Source: CAYXDO01 sp964463485
GTDB taxonomy: Bacteria > Myxococcota > Kuafuiibacteriia > Kuafuiibacteriales > Kuafuiibacteriaceae
Length of the DNA stretch: 64,000 bases
Assembly (NCBI GenBank): GCA_964463485.1
Contig: CAYXDO010000040.1
Location: forward strand, 9,861-73,860
Direction of reading: 5' to 3'
Shown: one piece after another, positions 42,962-51,106 of the stretch
Layout of the letters: each line of letters opens with the position of its first letter
Position numbering within the stretch: position 1 is the first letter of the stretch
The notes under the pieces: model-generated
Told to the model about the DNA's origin: nothing
Databases searched by the model: none
Seen by the model: the letters and a program-made list of their open reading frames with translations, nothing else
Program-made: the position numbers and the translations under genes

Positions 42962-43597
42962 TCAGTTTCCTTCGATCGGGAGCCCCGGCTCGAGGAGCTC
43001 GATGTCCCGCTCGAGCACGACCAAGAAGAGCAACCCGTCGGGACCCGCTTGGTACGCGTGCTCCGAACCAGCTTCCATGACGGTGAGCTCACCGGGAGCG
43101 CTCGTCTGACCGGAGGTGAGGTCGAGCAGCGAGCCTTCCAGGATCAAGACCGACTCCTTGCCGGTGTGTCGGTGGAGCGGGAATCGAACGGATGGGCCCA
43201 TGTAGACCAGGCCGGGGTAGGCTTCGGCGCAGGAGGGTCCGGCCTGGAAATGCAAGAACCGAAAGCCCGCCGTGTACCCCGTCGTCCAGCGATGGATCGA
43301 GGCGACCTCAGAGAGGAGCTCGACCGCGCGACCGCGCGACAAATCCACGAGCCTCATCACGTCGTCGATGACCGCCCCGAAGCGACGGATGACCGTCTCG
43401 TCTCGCGCCACGCTCTCGAAGAGTCGAACCTTGGTGGAAGGGAGCGGCAGGAGATTCGAAGGCGCGCGGCTCAGGAGGTCCAGCACCTCGAGCGCTTCGC
43501 GAAGCTCGTCGGGTGACGTACGCCTGAGCTCCTCGATCACGCGGCGGCGCTCACGCTCGTCGCGCGCGTCGAGGATGAGCTCGAAGGCGCGAGTCAC
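42962..43597 (-). CDS. ChrR-like cupin anti-sigma factor
   Basis: A 211-residue protein with a helical N-terminal half and a C-terminal cupin. The cupin has intact metal ligands: HRHTGKES provides two His and one Glu, and GSEHAY gives the third His. In ChrR proteins the N-terminal zinc anti-sigma domain binds an ECF sigma factor and the cupin senses singlet oxygen or organic peroxide. Here the usual H-x3-C-x2-C zinc ligands of the N-terminal domain are absent, so binding to sigma must use another surface. Its start overlaps the end of the sigma gene by four bases, which strongly supports the pairing. Confidence 0.8.
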   Translation of the reverse strand: MTRAFELILDARDERERRRVIEELRRTSPDELREALEVLDLLSRAPSNLLPLPSTKVRLFESVARDETVIRRFGAVIDDVMRLVDLSRGRAVELLSEVASIHRWTTGYTAGFRFLHFQAGPSCAEAYPGLVYMGPSVRFPLHRHTGKESVLILEGSLLDLTSGQTSAPGELTVMEAGSEHAYQAGPDGLLFLVVLERDIELLEPGLPIEGN

Positions 43598-44136
43598 GCC
43601 GTTTCTCCGAGTCCTCGTCGCAGCTTCGCGATCGCTCCGGCCGTGCGCGACTTCACGGTGCCGATGGGAATGCTGAGGGTGTTGGCGATCTCCGAGGAAG
43701 AGAGCCCGGAGTAGTAGCTCAGCAAGATCACCTCGCGTTGAGCCTCTGGCAGCTCGGCGAGGCGCTGTCGAACTTTGTCGCGGTCGAGATCGGCGTCCGC
43801 TCCGCCGTCGATGGTGAGGTCGCTCCCGCGCACGTCAGACCAGGATACGACGCGACGACGTGATGCGGATCGAAGGCGATCGAGCGCACGACTCCGTGTT
43901 CGAAGTGCGAGCCATGCTGCCACTGATCCTCGAGAGACATCGTAGTCGGCTGCGCTGCGCCAGACCTCGAGAAACACATCATGCAGGAGGTCTTCGGCTT
44001 CCTTGCGATCGCCGAGCAGCCTGACGCCGAGCGCCAGCATCGACGGCGCAAATTTGTCATACAGCTGCGAAAGAGCTGCGTGGTCGCCGCTTGCGAGCCG
44101 GTGAATCAGCTCGGCATCCCCTTCGGCGTCGCTCAC
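43594..44136 (-). CDS. ECF sigma factor of the RpoE/ChrR-linked group
   Basis: A 180-residue protein with sigma region 2 (RLLGDRKEAEDLLHDVFLEV) and region 4 (LPEAQREVILLSYYSGLS, then IANTLSIPIGTVKSRTAGAI). The length fits ECF sigma factors. The downstream gene, overlapping by four bases, encodes a cupin anti-sigma factor, matching the RpoE-ChrR type that answers photo-oxidative stress in other bacteria. Its targets are not visible, but the CPBP and CarH-like genes start divergently only 60 bases away. They could be controlled from the shared intergenic region. Confidence 0.9.
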   Translation of the reverse strand: MSDAEGDAELIHRLASGDHAALSQLYDKFAPSMLALGVRLLGDRKEAEDLLHDVFLEVWRSAADYDVSRGSVAAWLALRTRSRALDRLRSASRRRVVSWSDVRGSDLTIDGGADADLDRDKVRQRLAELPEAQREVILLSYYSGLSSSEIANTLSIPIGTVKSRTAGAIAKLRRGLGETA

Positions 44137-44196
44137 GGCGGCAGCCTACCTCAAGCTAGGGGTTCAAAGCAGGACCCAGTGGAGTAGATTTCTGGC

Positions 44197-44742
44197 GTGT
44201 CGTTCGTTCGAGCGGCCGTGGTGTTTTACGCGGTCATGTTCGGTGCTGCTCTGATCGTCGGGAAAGCTCGCGGCGTTCCCCTGTTCTTCGATCCGGCTCG
44301 ATCGAGCGTTCGACTGGTCTGGCTTGGGCTTGTGGCAGGCTCAGCGTTCGGCGGCGTCGTTGCCTTGCTCACCAGGAAGCTCCACGGGCGGTCGCGGGGC
44401 CTCGATGAGCTGTTTGGGCACTTCGCGAAAACGATAGGGCCGGTAGGTTGGCGCGAGGCGTTCGTGTTGGCCTCGACGAGCGCGGTTGCAGAGGAAGCCC
44501 TGTTTCGCGGCGCCATCCAGCCAGCTATCGGACTGATGTGGGCGTCAATCGTGTTTGGGCTTGTCCACATTCCGCCTAGAGTTTCGCTCGTGACCTGGAC
44601 GGCCTTTGCACTCGGCGTCGGGTTCGCGCTCGGTTGGCTCGCGGATCGCACGGGAAATCTCGCGGGGCCGATCGCTGCCCACTTCGTGATGAATCTATTC
44701 AACCTCGAGCTCGCCGGCCGCGTCGCCAAGGGGGCCGCATGA
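44197..44742 (+). CDS. CPBP-family intramembrane metalloprotease
   Basis: A 181-residue, multi-helix membrane protein. It has the CPBP (Abi/CAAX protease-like) motifs: the glutamate pair with Arg in AEEALFRG (about residues 92-100), then FGLVH, then HFVMNL near the end. These supply the metal-binding Glu and His residues. Bacterial CPBP proteins cleave membrane proteins or peptides, with known roles in resistance to small antimicrobials and in sigma-factor release; the substrate here is unknown. The stop overlaps the start of the CarH-like regulator by ATGA, so they are translated together. Confidence 0.85.
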   Translation: MSFVRAAVVFYAVMFGAALIVGKARGVPLFFDPARSSVRLVWLGLVAGSAFGGVVALLTRKLHGRSRGLDELFGHFAKTIGPVGWREAFVLASTSAVAEEALFRGAIQPAIGLMWASIVFGLVHIPPRVSLVTWTAFALGVGFALGWLADRTGNLAGPIAAHFVMNLFNLELAGRVAKGAA

Positions 44743-45623
44743 ACCCTCCGCGCGAAGCCCGTCATCGCATCGGCGCGGTGGCCTCCCTCACTGGCCTGTC
44801 CACCCATGCGATCCGTGCATGGGAGCGACGTTATGGCGCGGTCGAGCCCGTGCGAACGCCGGCGGGCGACCGTTTGTACTCGGACGATGACGTCGCCCGA
44901 TTGGGGCTCATGGGGACGCTCACGAAGCTCGGCCATGGGATCCGAGAGATCGCGCGTCTGTCGATCGACGAGCTGCGCTCCCTCACCGAGCGTCACGACA
45001 ACCTCGAGCGAAAGCGCGCCTCCGACGAATCCGCGCTCGCAAAGCTCGTCGCCGCTTTGGATGTCGCCGCGCTGTCTCGCGGGATCCGCGCGCGAGCCTT
45101 GGAGCTCAATGCACGCGAGCTCGTGATGGATGTCTTGATCCCGCTCTTGCAGCAGGTCGGGACGGAGTGGGAGGTCGGCCGACTTGGGCCGCGCCACGAG
45201 CACATGACCACCGCGATCGTTCGACAGCGACTCGACGGCATCATCTCGGGCGCCGATCCGGGCCCGGACGCGAAGGTCGCGATCGCCAGCACGCTGAGCG
45301 GTGAGCTCCACGAGGTCGGCGCGTTGGCCGGTCTCGCGCTCGCGGCGATCCGCGGATTTCGCGTCGTCTACCTCGGACCGAACCTGCCTGCGTTCGAGAT
45401 CGCGGAGACCGCGATCTACACGAACGCGAGCCTCGTCTTGATCTCTGCGTTGAGCGGCGCGGCACCTGCCATCCTGGAGCTCCGACGGGCGCTGCCCGAA
45501 CCGATCGCGCTGATCGTCGGGGGCCCCGGCGCGAGCGGCGTCGAGGCATGGCCAGACGGCCCGCGCATGGAGTCCCTCGACGAGCTCGAGCAGTGGCTGC
45601 TCGAACAATCCCCCAAGCGATGA
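44739..45623 (+). CDS. MerR-family regulator with a B12-binding domain (CarH/LitR-like)
   Basis: A 294-residue protein. Residues 1-75 are a MerR helix-turn-helix (RIGAVASLTGLSTHAIRAWE, RRYG). Next is a helical B12-binding-2 domain carrying the CarH signature W-x2-G-x-x-x-x-x-x-x-x-x-E-H-x2-T (EWEVGRLGPRHEHMTTA). The cobalamin domain has ELHEVGAL, whose His should be the lower cobalt ligand. CarH-type repressors bind DNA in the dark with adenosylcobalamin and release it when light breaks the Co-C bond. This one is therefore a candidate light sensor. The ATG overlaps the CPBP protease stop; RpoE/ChrR-like genes are divergent just upstream. Confidence 0.88.
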   Translation: MNPPREARHRIGAVASLTGLSTHAIRAWERRYGAVEPVRTPAGDRLYSDDDVARLGLMGTLTKLGHGIREIARLSIDELRSLTERHDNLERKRASDESALAKLVAALDVAALSRGIRARALELNARELVMDVLIPLLQQVGTEWEVGRLGPRHEHMTTAIVRQRLDGIISGADPGPDAKVAIASTLSGELHEVGALAGLALAAIRGFRVVYLGPNLPAFEIAETAIYTNASLVLISALSGAAPAILELRRALPEPIALIVGGPGASGVEAWPDGPRMESLDELEQWLLEQSPKR

Positions 45624-45664
45624 GCGCTGGAAGTGCGGGCGCGATTGCTCGATGCTGAGGGCCG

Positions 45665-46438
45665 GTGCGAGTCATCAGCCTCAACGTGAACGGGATCCGC
45701 TCGGCGTGTGAGAAGGGGCTTTGGTCGTGGCTCACTCGGCAGAACGCCGACGTCATCTGCCTTCAAGAGCTGCGTGCGCATCCGGAACAGCTCCCCGAAC
45801 AGCTCACCCGGTCGCGCGGCTACCACACGCACTTTCTCCATGCGGACCGCCGAGGCTACAGCGGCGTGGCTGTGCTGACGCGGGAGAGACCGTCGTCGGT
45901 GCAGCGCGGGCTAGGCTGGGCCGACGTCGATTCGGAAGCGCGTTATTTGCGAGTCGATTTCGAGCGGCTCGCGGTCGCGTCGATCTACGTACCTTCGGGA
46001 TCGAGCGGGGAGGAGCGCCAAGGGTTCAAGATGAAGTTCTTGGATCGGTTGGCGCCGTTTCTGACGGAGCTCAAGCGAGAGGGGAAGGAAGCGATCGTCG
46101 CCGGCGACTTCAACGTCGCGCACACGAAGCTCGATCTCGCGAACTGGCGAGGGAACCAGAAGAACTCCGGCTTCCTCCCCGAAGAACGCGCCTTTTTGGA
46201 TCGGCTCTACGGAGAGCTCGGCTGGGTCGATGCGTTCCGGGTCGTGCAGAAAGAGCCAGGGCACTACACGTGGTGGTCCAATCGCGGTCGAGCGTGGGAC
46301 AAGAACGTGGGCTGGCGGCTCGATCTTCAAGTCGTGACGCCGGGATTGGAAGAGCGGGTCCAAGCTGCCACGATCTACACTCGCAAACGATTCTCCGATC
46401 ACGCTCCGCTCGTGATCGACTATCGGATCGACCCGTGA
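45665..46438 (+). CDS. xthA: Exodeoxyribonuclease III
   Basis: A 257-residue member of the exonuclease III / AP endonuclease family. Its motifs are SLNVNGIRSA at the start, CLQELRAHPEQ (metal-binding Glu), VAGDFNVAH (Asp and Asn), and SDHAPLVIDY (catalytic His) at the end. It cuts DNA at abasic sites and removes nucleotides from 3' ends in base-excision repair. The length is the usual one. The GTG at 45665 is chosen because the conserved start follows directly. The GTGA overlap with the next gene shows an operon with a DUF3025 protein, a pairing I cannot explain. Confidence 0.93.
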   Translation: MRVISLNVNGIRSACEKGLWSWLTRQNADVICLQELRAHPEQLPEQLTRSRGYHTHFLHADRRGYSGVAVLTRERPSSVQRGLGWADVDSEARYLRVDFERLAVASIYVPSGSSGEERQGFKMKFLDRLAPFLTELKREGKEAIVAGDFNVAHTKLDLANWRGNQKNSGFLPEERAFLDRLYGELGWVDAFRVVQKEPGHYTWWSNRGRAWDKNVGWRLDLQVVTPGLEERVQAATIYTRKRFSDHAPLVIDYRIDP

Positions 46439-47268
46439 GCGTTCGGGAGCGCGTCGCAGATCCGCGGTTCTGGCCGATCCGCTCCACGATCCTCGAACGG
46501 TTCGGCGACGCCGACGAAGCTCCTCCGCCGGTCGGGTCCTGGGGAGCGAGGCTCGACGGCCTGACACTCCCGGTGTCCTTTGCGCCGCAGCCTCCGCGCA
46601 ATCGACGCCAGAAGTACGCGAGCCGCACCTACTACCAACGCATCGTGCTCGAGCGAGTGGTGCCGAGCCGCGAAGGCAACTGGCACGACTTCTTCAACAT
46701 GCTCGTGTGGACGACCTTTCCGAGGGCGAAGCTCGCGATTCATTCGCGCGAGCTCGAGCTCCTCGAGGAGCACCTCGACGCTCCGGGTCGAACGAACGCG
46801 GAGGACACTCTCTCCCTGCTAGACGAAGGCGGCGCCGTGGCGCTCGTCGATGGCGAAGAGGCAAAGGAAGCGCTAGAGCGCGAGGACGGAGCCGCGATTT
46901 CGCGCTGCGCGGAGCGACGAGCTTGCCGCGTCGCGATCATCGGCCACGCGATCTACGAGCACCTGTGGCTCCGGCAAATGAACGTGTTCGCGATGCTCGC
47001 GCCGCTACGAGGCAGCGTGCCCGAACGGAGCGAGCTCGTGTCGAAGGCGTTCGACGAGCTCCTGGCAGAGGCGATCGGCGGCCGAACGTTTTCGTTGGAG
47101 TCCAAACGATACGGGCGGCTGAGCTTGGACGGACTCCTGGGAGCGCAGGCATCTTGCCTTCGCGGACTCCTGGGAGCGCAGGCATCTTGCCTGCGCCTAA
47201 GCTTCGCGGACGAACTGGGAAGGGAGGGCCAGGCCAGGCTACTCAGCACTACTGTGTCAGATTCGTAG
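46435..47268 (+). CDS. DUF3025 family protein, C-terminus eroded by repeats
   Basis: The 277-residue product has the hallmark block of DUF3025 proteins (NWHDFFNMLVWTTFPRAK) and the later GHAIYEHL block. The family has no assigned activity. The GTG start overlaps the exonuclease stop. After about residue 230 the frame runs through two copies of the palindromic repeat (encoding LGAQASCLR twice) and then into the end of the foldback element, which provides LLSTTVSDS and the TAG stop. The native C-terminal part is thus replaced by repeat-derived sequence. Whether the protein still folds is open. Confidence 0.8.
   Translation: MSVRERVADPRFWPIRSTILERFGDADEAPPPVGSWGARLDGLTLPVSFAPQPPRNRRQKYASRTYYQRIVLERVVPSREGNWHDFFNMLVWTTFPRAKLAIHSRELELLEEHLDAPGRTNAEDTLSLLDEGGAVALVDGEEAKEALEREDGAAISRCAERRACRVAIIGHAIYEHLWLRQMNVFAMLAPLRGSVPERSELVSKAFDELLAEAIGGRTFSLESKRYGRLSLDGLLGAQASCLRGLLGAQASCLRLSFADELGREGQARLLSTTVSDS
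47137..47211 (+). repeat. Two palindromic repeat copies inside a coding region
   Basis: Copies at 47137-47166 (shortened after the stem) and 47170-47211 (full, ending AAGCTTCGCGGAC) lie in tandem within the last third of the DUF3025 gene, in frame with it. Confidence 0.85.
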
Positions 47269-47480
47269 TCCTCGAAATCCTTCGAGCACGAGCACGAGCA
47301 CGAAGGCTTTCGAGCATTCGAACGAAGTTCACTCTTGTCCCTTTGAGCACTCGACAATCGTGCTCGTGCTCGTGCTCGTTCGTGCTCGTGCTTGTGCTCG
47401 CGCTCGTTCGTGCTCGTGCTCGTTCGTGCTCGTGCTCGTGCTCGTGCTCGAAAAACGTACGGGACTTCGTTGTGTTAGAC
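47245..47480. mobile_element. Foldback element with GAGCAC-type hexamer arms, copy 2
   Basis: The left end AGCACTACTGTGTCA matches the ends of copy 1 at 6076-6308. The right end is diverged (TTCGTTGTGTTAGACGG). The inner arms are a short GAGCAC array (about 47284-47304) and a long reverse array (about 47361-47451). The core matches copy 1 in the opposite orientation. It lies between a gene ending at 47268 and the convergent PilZ gene. Confidence 0.8.
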
Positions 47481-47495
47481 GGGCTCCGTGCAATG

Positions 47496-47531
47496 GAGCC
47501 GCAGGCAAGATGCCTGCGGTCCCAGGCAAAG
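47496..47531. repeat. Palindromic repeat, second subtype
   Basis: The sequence GAGCCGCAGGCAAGATGCCT followed by GCGGTCCCAGGCAAAG nearly repeats the copy at 34618-34653. It sits just after the stop of the PilZ gene on the minus strand. Confidence 0.85.
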
Positions 47532-47538
47532 ATTGATT

Positions 47539-47853
47539 TCAATCTTCGGAGAGCGGCAGGCCTTCGATCGCCTGGAGCATCGGGCCTTCGAGGATCTCGT
47601 CGAACTGGACGCCGATCGATCCGGAGTCGACGTCGACGCGCAACACCGTACCGGTGATGGCGTAGGTCGCGAGCTTGCCGCACAAGATCCACGCGGTCTC
47701 TCCGCGGACGACGCTCGTGCCGGGCTCGAGCTCGAGGCCCATCCCGTGGGGCGAGACGTCGCGAACCATGGCGACGTGCGTGGTCGATCCCAGGTGAACC
47801 TGCGCGGGTTCTCCGACAAGGCGACGGGCTGAACGCCGGTCCTCCCGACCCAT
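47539..47853 (-). CDS. PilZ domain protein
   Basis: A 104-residue single PilZ domain. It has the RRSARR arginine cluster near the N-terminus and the second motif DVSPHGMGLEL (D-x-S-x2-G), which together bind cyclic di-GMP in this family. No other domain is present, so it would act as an adaptor that binds a partner when c-di-GMP is high. It is divergent from the kinase gene, whose start is 81 bases away, and convergent with the DUF3025 gene across the foldback element. The target is unknown. Confidence 0.85.
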   Translation of the reverse strand: MGREDRRSARRLVGEPAQVHLGSTTHVAMVRDVSPHGMGLELEPGTSVVRGETAWILCGKLATYAITGTVLRVDVDSGSIGVQFDEILEGPMLQAIEGLPLSED

Positions 47854-47934
47854 TCGTCGACACTACTCCAAAGCGAGCACAGCGGACCTCGGTTCTTTGG
47901 CAAGGCACGACGAACGCGCGATGATGGCTGACGC

Positions 47935-49605
47935 ATGGTCCAGGCCGAGACGTACCCTCTGCGGTTCGGCCCGTTCACCCTCCTGCGGCTCTTGGGCGCC
48001 GGAGGAATGGGAAAGGCTTACTTGGCTCGCCATCCTGGATGGCCCGGCCTGCTCGTCGTCAAGCGCATGCACGCGCACTTCCTCGAGGACAAGACGAGCT
48101 TCAAGCGCTTCGTACACGAGGCCAAGGTCGCCAGCTTCGTGCGGCACCCTTCCGTCGCCGCGATGGTGGCCATGGGCACCACGGGCAAGGAGCCGTTCTT
48201 CGCCACCGAGTACGTCTTCGGCCTCGCGGGCATCGAGATCTTGGATTCGCTCGTGAAGGTCCGAGCGCGCGCGCCTCTGGCAGTAGGCCTGTATCTCTGC
48301 CTGGACCTTCTGAAAGGAGTGGAAGCGATTCACGACGCGGTCGACACGGAGACCGGCGAGCCCCTGGGCCTCATTCACCGCGACGTCGGCATGCGCAACG
48401 TCCTCGTGGGCTTCGACGGAGGCTTGCGCATCATCGATCTCGGGCTCGGAAAGTCGATGTTGGCCGACTGGCACACCGCGACCAACGTGATCGCCGGGTC
48501 GCCGGACTACATGCCTCCGGAGCAAGCGGTCGGAAAGCGAGTGGACCGGCGAGCGGATGTCTACGCCACCGCGGTCGTCGCCTGGGAGATCCTGACCGGC
48601 AAGAAGAGGATCGACGAAGCCAACCTGGCTCGTCGCATCGCGCGAGCCGTTCAAGCGCGACCGGAGCCGCTGTCCGAACATTGCCCCGAAGCCTCCAAGG
48701 AGCTCGAGGCCGCGCTCATGGAAGCGATGGCCTCCGACGCGGAAGATCGAATGCCGCAGATCAAGGGGCTCCTCGAAGCTGTCGAGCGTGAGCTCGTTCG
48801 CGTCGCTCCGAGCACGCAGCGCGCTGACGTGGTGGCCTGGCTCGACGAGGCCTTCGGCGAGATCAAAACCCAACGAAGCCGGGAGCTCGCCGATGTCAGC
48901 ACGCCCTCCGACGAAGACGAGACCGAGGAGCCTGGTGATCAAACCCAGATCCTCGCAGCCCAGCCGGCGATCTTCCAACGCGCGCCGGGCGCGAGCCGGC
49001 CGATGAGCCATGATCTGTCCGCATCGGCACCCAAACCCGAAGCGATGGGAGCGCTCGCTGGTGCGCTCGAGAAGCTCCAACAGCTGGGAGCTCGCGTTCG
49101 GTCCGCGCTCGTCGAAGTCTGGCGCGAGCTACGGGCGCAACGGAGCGCGACGCAAGCGGCGTTCCTGTCGATGTTCGCGTTGGTGGTGGTGCTGTTCGGT
49201 GCGGTCGTGCTCGGACCCTCTGACCAGCCTTCACCGAGGCCGGTCGAACGCCCACGGATCGTGGTGAAGGACGAGCCGCCGCCGCCCCCTCCGCCGCCCC
49301 CTCCGCCGACACCTACGGTCGAAGCGACGCCAATCGAAGCGCCAATCGAGACGCCGACCGAAGCGCCGACCGACCTCGACGCCGCGCTCGAGCCGCCCCT
49401 GGTGGCGCCAGGCTCGCCCGTCGCACCGGACCTCGCGGCGCAGAAGCGCTCACTCTCCGAGCGAATGAAACGGCTCCGGCGCGTTCGATTCGACGTCGAC
49501 TTTCAACGTCAGCTCACGCGCTTGGGGCAGCAGCTCACCCGCGCCAAGACGACCGCGGAGCTCGACGAGATCGCGGGCAAGCTCCGACGACTCGAACGGA
49601 TGTGA
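47935..49605 (+). CDS. Membrane Ser/Thr protein kinase
   Basis: A 556-residue protein with a kinase domain at about 10-275. It has the glycine loop LGAGGMGKAY, the ATP-binding lysine in VVKRM (K43), the partner glutamate E62, HRDVGMRN with catalytic D150, and DLGLGK with D168. HRDLKPxN is changed to HRDVGMRN, so the usual Lys is missing. A single membrane helix (FLSMFALVVVLFGAVVLG) follows at about 415-435. After it comes a run of about 13 prolines and a repeated TPTVEATPIEAPIETPTEAP linker. A helical tail ends the protein. It probably signals from the membrane. Divergent from the PilZ gene. Confidence 0.88.
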   Translation: MVQAETYPLRFGPFTLLRLLGAGGMGKAYLARHPGWPGLLVVKRMHAHFLEDKTSFKRFVHEAKVASFVRHPSVAAMVAMGTTGKEPFFATEYVFGLAGIEILDSLVKVRARAPLAVGLYLCLDLLKGVEAIHDAVDTETGEPLGLIHRDVGMRNVLVGFDGGLRIIDLGLGKSMLADWHTATNVIAGSPDYMPPEQAVGKRVDRRADVYATAVVAWEILTGKKRIDEANLARRIARAVQARPEPLSEHCPEASKELEAALMEAMASDAEDRMPQIKGLLEAVERELVRVAPSTQRADVVAWLDEAFGEIKTQRSRELADVSTPSDEDETEEPGDQTQILAAQPAIFQRAPGASRPMSHDLSASAPKPEAMGALAGALEKLQQLGARVRSALVEVWRELRAQRSATQAAFLSMFALVVVLFGAVVLGPSDQPSPRPVERPRIVVKDEPPPPPPPPPPPTPTVEATPIEAPIETPTEAPTDLDAALEPPLVAPGSPVAPDLAAQKRSLSERMKRLRRVRFDVDFQRQLTRLGQQLTRAKTTAELDEIAGKLRRLERM

Positions 49606-49612
49606 ACGAAGC

Positions 49613-51106
49613 CTACAGCGCGCTGACCGCGAGCTTCGCGAGCTCGATGGCTCGGTTCGGGAAGATGCCCAACAGCAGCACGCCGAACGCCGCCAAGCCG
49701 ACGCCGATCATGACCGCTCTGGACTGATTCGCCGAGGGGAGCGGCCCAGGGTCTGGCACTTCCCGCATGTAGAACGATACGACGACTCGCAGGTAGTAAT
49801 AGACGCTCACGATCGATCCGACGACACCGACGATCACCAGGCCGGTCTCACCTGCGGCGAGCGCGCTCTTGAACAAGTAAAGCTTCCCCACGAAGCCGCC
49901 GGTCGGAGGCATGCCCGCAAGCGCAACCATGAAGAGCGCCATGGCGATCCCCATCGCAGGATGTTGGTAGCCCATGCCAGAGAACGCCCCGAAGCGCTCC
50001 GATTCGGGGCCGCCCTCTTTGCGCTCGAGGAACGCGAGCACTCCGAACGCGCCCAACGTCATGAACGCATAGGCTCCCAAATAGAAGATCAACGCAGACG
50101 CAGCCTCGGCGTGGCCCAGACCGATCGCGACGATCCCGATCATCGCATAGCCCGCGTGGCTGATCGACGAGTACGCCAGCATGCGCTTCACGTTGCGCTG
50201 CACCGCCGCCATCACGTTGCCTCCCAAGATCGTGAGCACCGTGAGGACGCGCAGGAGCTCCATCCATTGGGCGTCGGCGGCCTTCCCGTCTGGGCTGAGG
50301 CCGACGCCGACGACTCGCGCGAGGCTCACCAGCGCCGCCGCTTTGACACCGACGGCCATGAAACCGGTGATGGGGGTCGGCGCCCCTTCATAGACATCCG
50401 GCGCCCAAACGTGGAACGGCACCGCCGCGACCTTGAAGCCGAAGCCGATCAAGAGGAGCACGATGCCGAACAGAAGCATCGGCTGCTCCGCGAGCGGCTC
50501 CTTGGTGAAGGTAGCGATGCGATCGTAGCTGACGCTCTGCGTGGAGCCGTAGACGAACGCGATCCCGAAGAGCAGGAAGCCCGTCGCGAACGCGCCGATC
50601 AAGAAATACTTGAGCGATGCCTCGGGCGATCGCACGTCGTTCTTGCGCAAGCCCGTGAGCACATAGACGCAGATCGACATGACCTCGAGCCCGAGGAACA
50701 AGGTGATCAAGTCGGCAGCCATCACCATGACCATCATCCCCACCGCGGAGAACAGGATCAGCGCGTAGTACTCGCCGGACGCGCATCGCGCGCGCTCTAC
50801 GTAGCCAGGTGACAAGAGGCAGGAGATGAGCGCTGCCGCCATCACGACCGCGGACGAGTACTGGGCGAGCGCGTCGAGCTTCAGCGCGGCGGTGCCGGTG
50901 CGGTCTACGAAGAGCGATCGCGCGGGCTCGTCGATGGCGCCGACGGTGAGGTACAGCGCGGCGGCGCAACTGGCGACCGACAGGTAGGCGGCCCAGCCGC
51001 GGTCCTTTCCGCGGCTGAAGACCTCGAGGAGCAACAGGCCGAGCGCCGTCCCGAGCAGCACCCACATGGGGCCGAGCGCGACGAGGTCATTGAGCTCGAG
51101 CTTCAT
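49613..51106 (-). CDS. nuoN: NADH-quinone oxidoreductase subunit N
   Basis: A 497-residue polytopic protein of the proton-pumping antiporter-like family. The conserved block PFHVWAPDVYEGAPTPITGF and GVKAAAL identify NuoN, and LFLGLEVMSICVYVLTGL marks the proton-channel Glu helix. It is one of the antiporter-like membrane subunits of complex I, which couples NADH or ferredoxin oxidation to proton transport. Its ATG overlaps the nuoM stop by four bases. No other nuo gene is adjacent on either side; the rest of the complex must be encoded elsewhere. Confidence 0.93.
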   Translation of the reverse strand: MKLELNDLVALGPMWVLLGTALGLLLLEVFSRGKDRGWAAYLSVASCAAALYLTVGAIDEPARSLFVDRTGTAALKLDALAQYSSAVVMAAALISCLLSPGYVERARCASGEYYALILFSAVGMMVMVMAADLITLFLGLEVMSICVYVLTGLRKNDVRSPEASLKYFLIGAFATGFLLFGIAFVYGSTQSVSYDRIATFTKEPLAEQPMLLFGIVLLLIGFGFKVAAVPFHVWAPDVYEGAPTPITGFMAVGVKAAALVSLARVVGVGLSPDGKAADAQWMELLRVLTVLTILGGNVMAAVQRNVKRMLAYSSISHAGYAMIGIVAIGLGHAEAASALIFYLGAYAFMTLGAFGVLAFLERKEGGPESERFGAFSGMGYQHPAMGIAMALFMVALAGMPPTGGFVGKLYLFKSALAAGETGLVIVGVVGSIVSVYYYLRVVVSFYMREVPDPGPLPSANQSRAVMIGVGLAAFGVLLLGIFPNRAIELAKLAVSAL

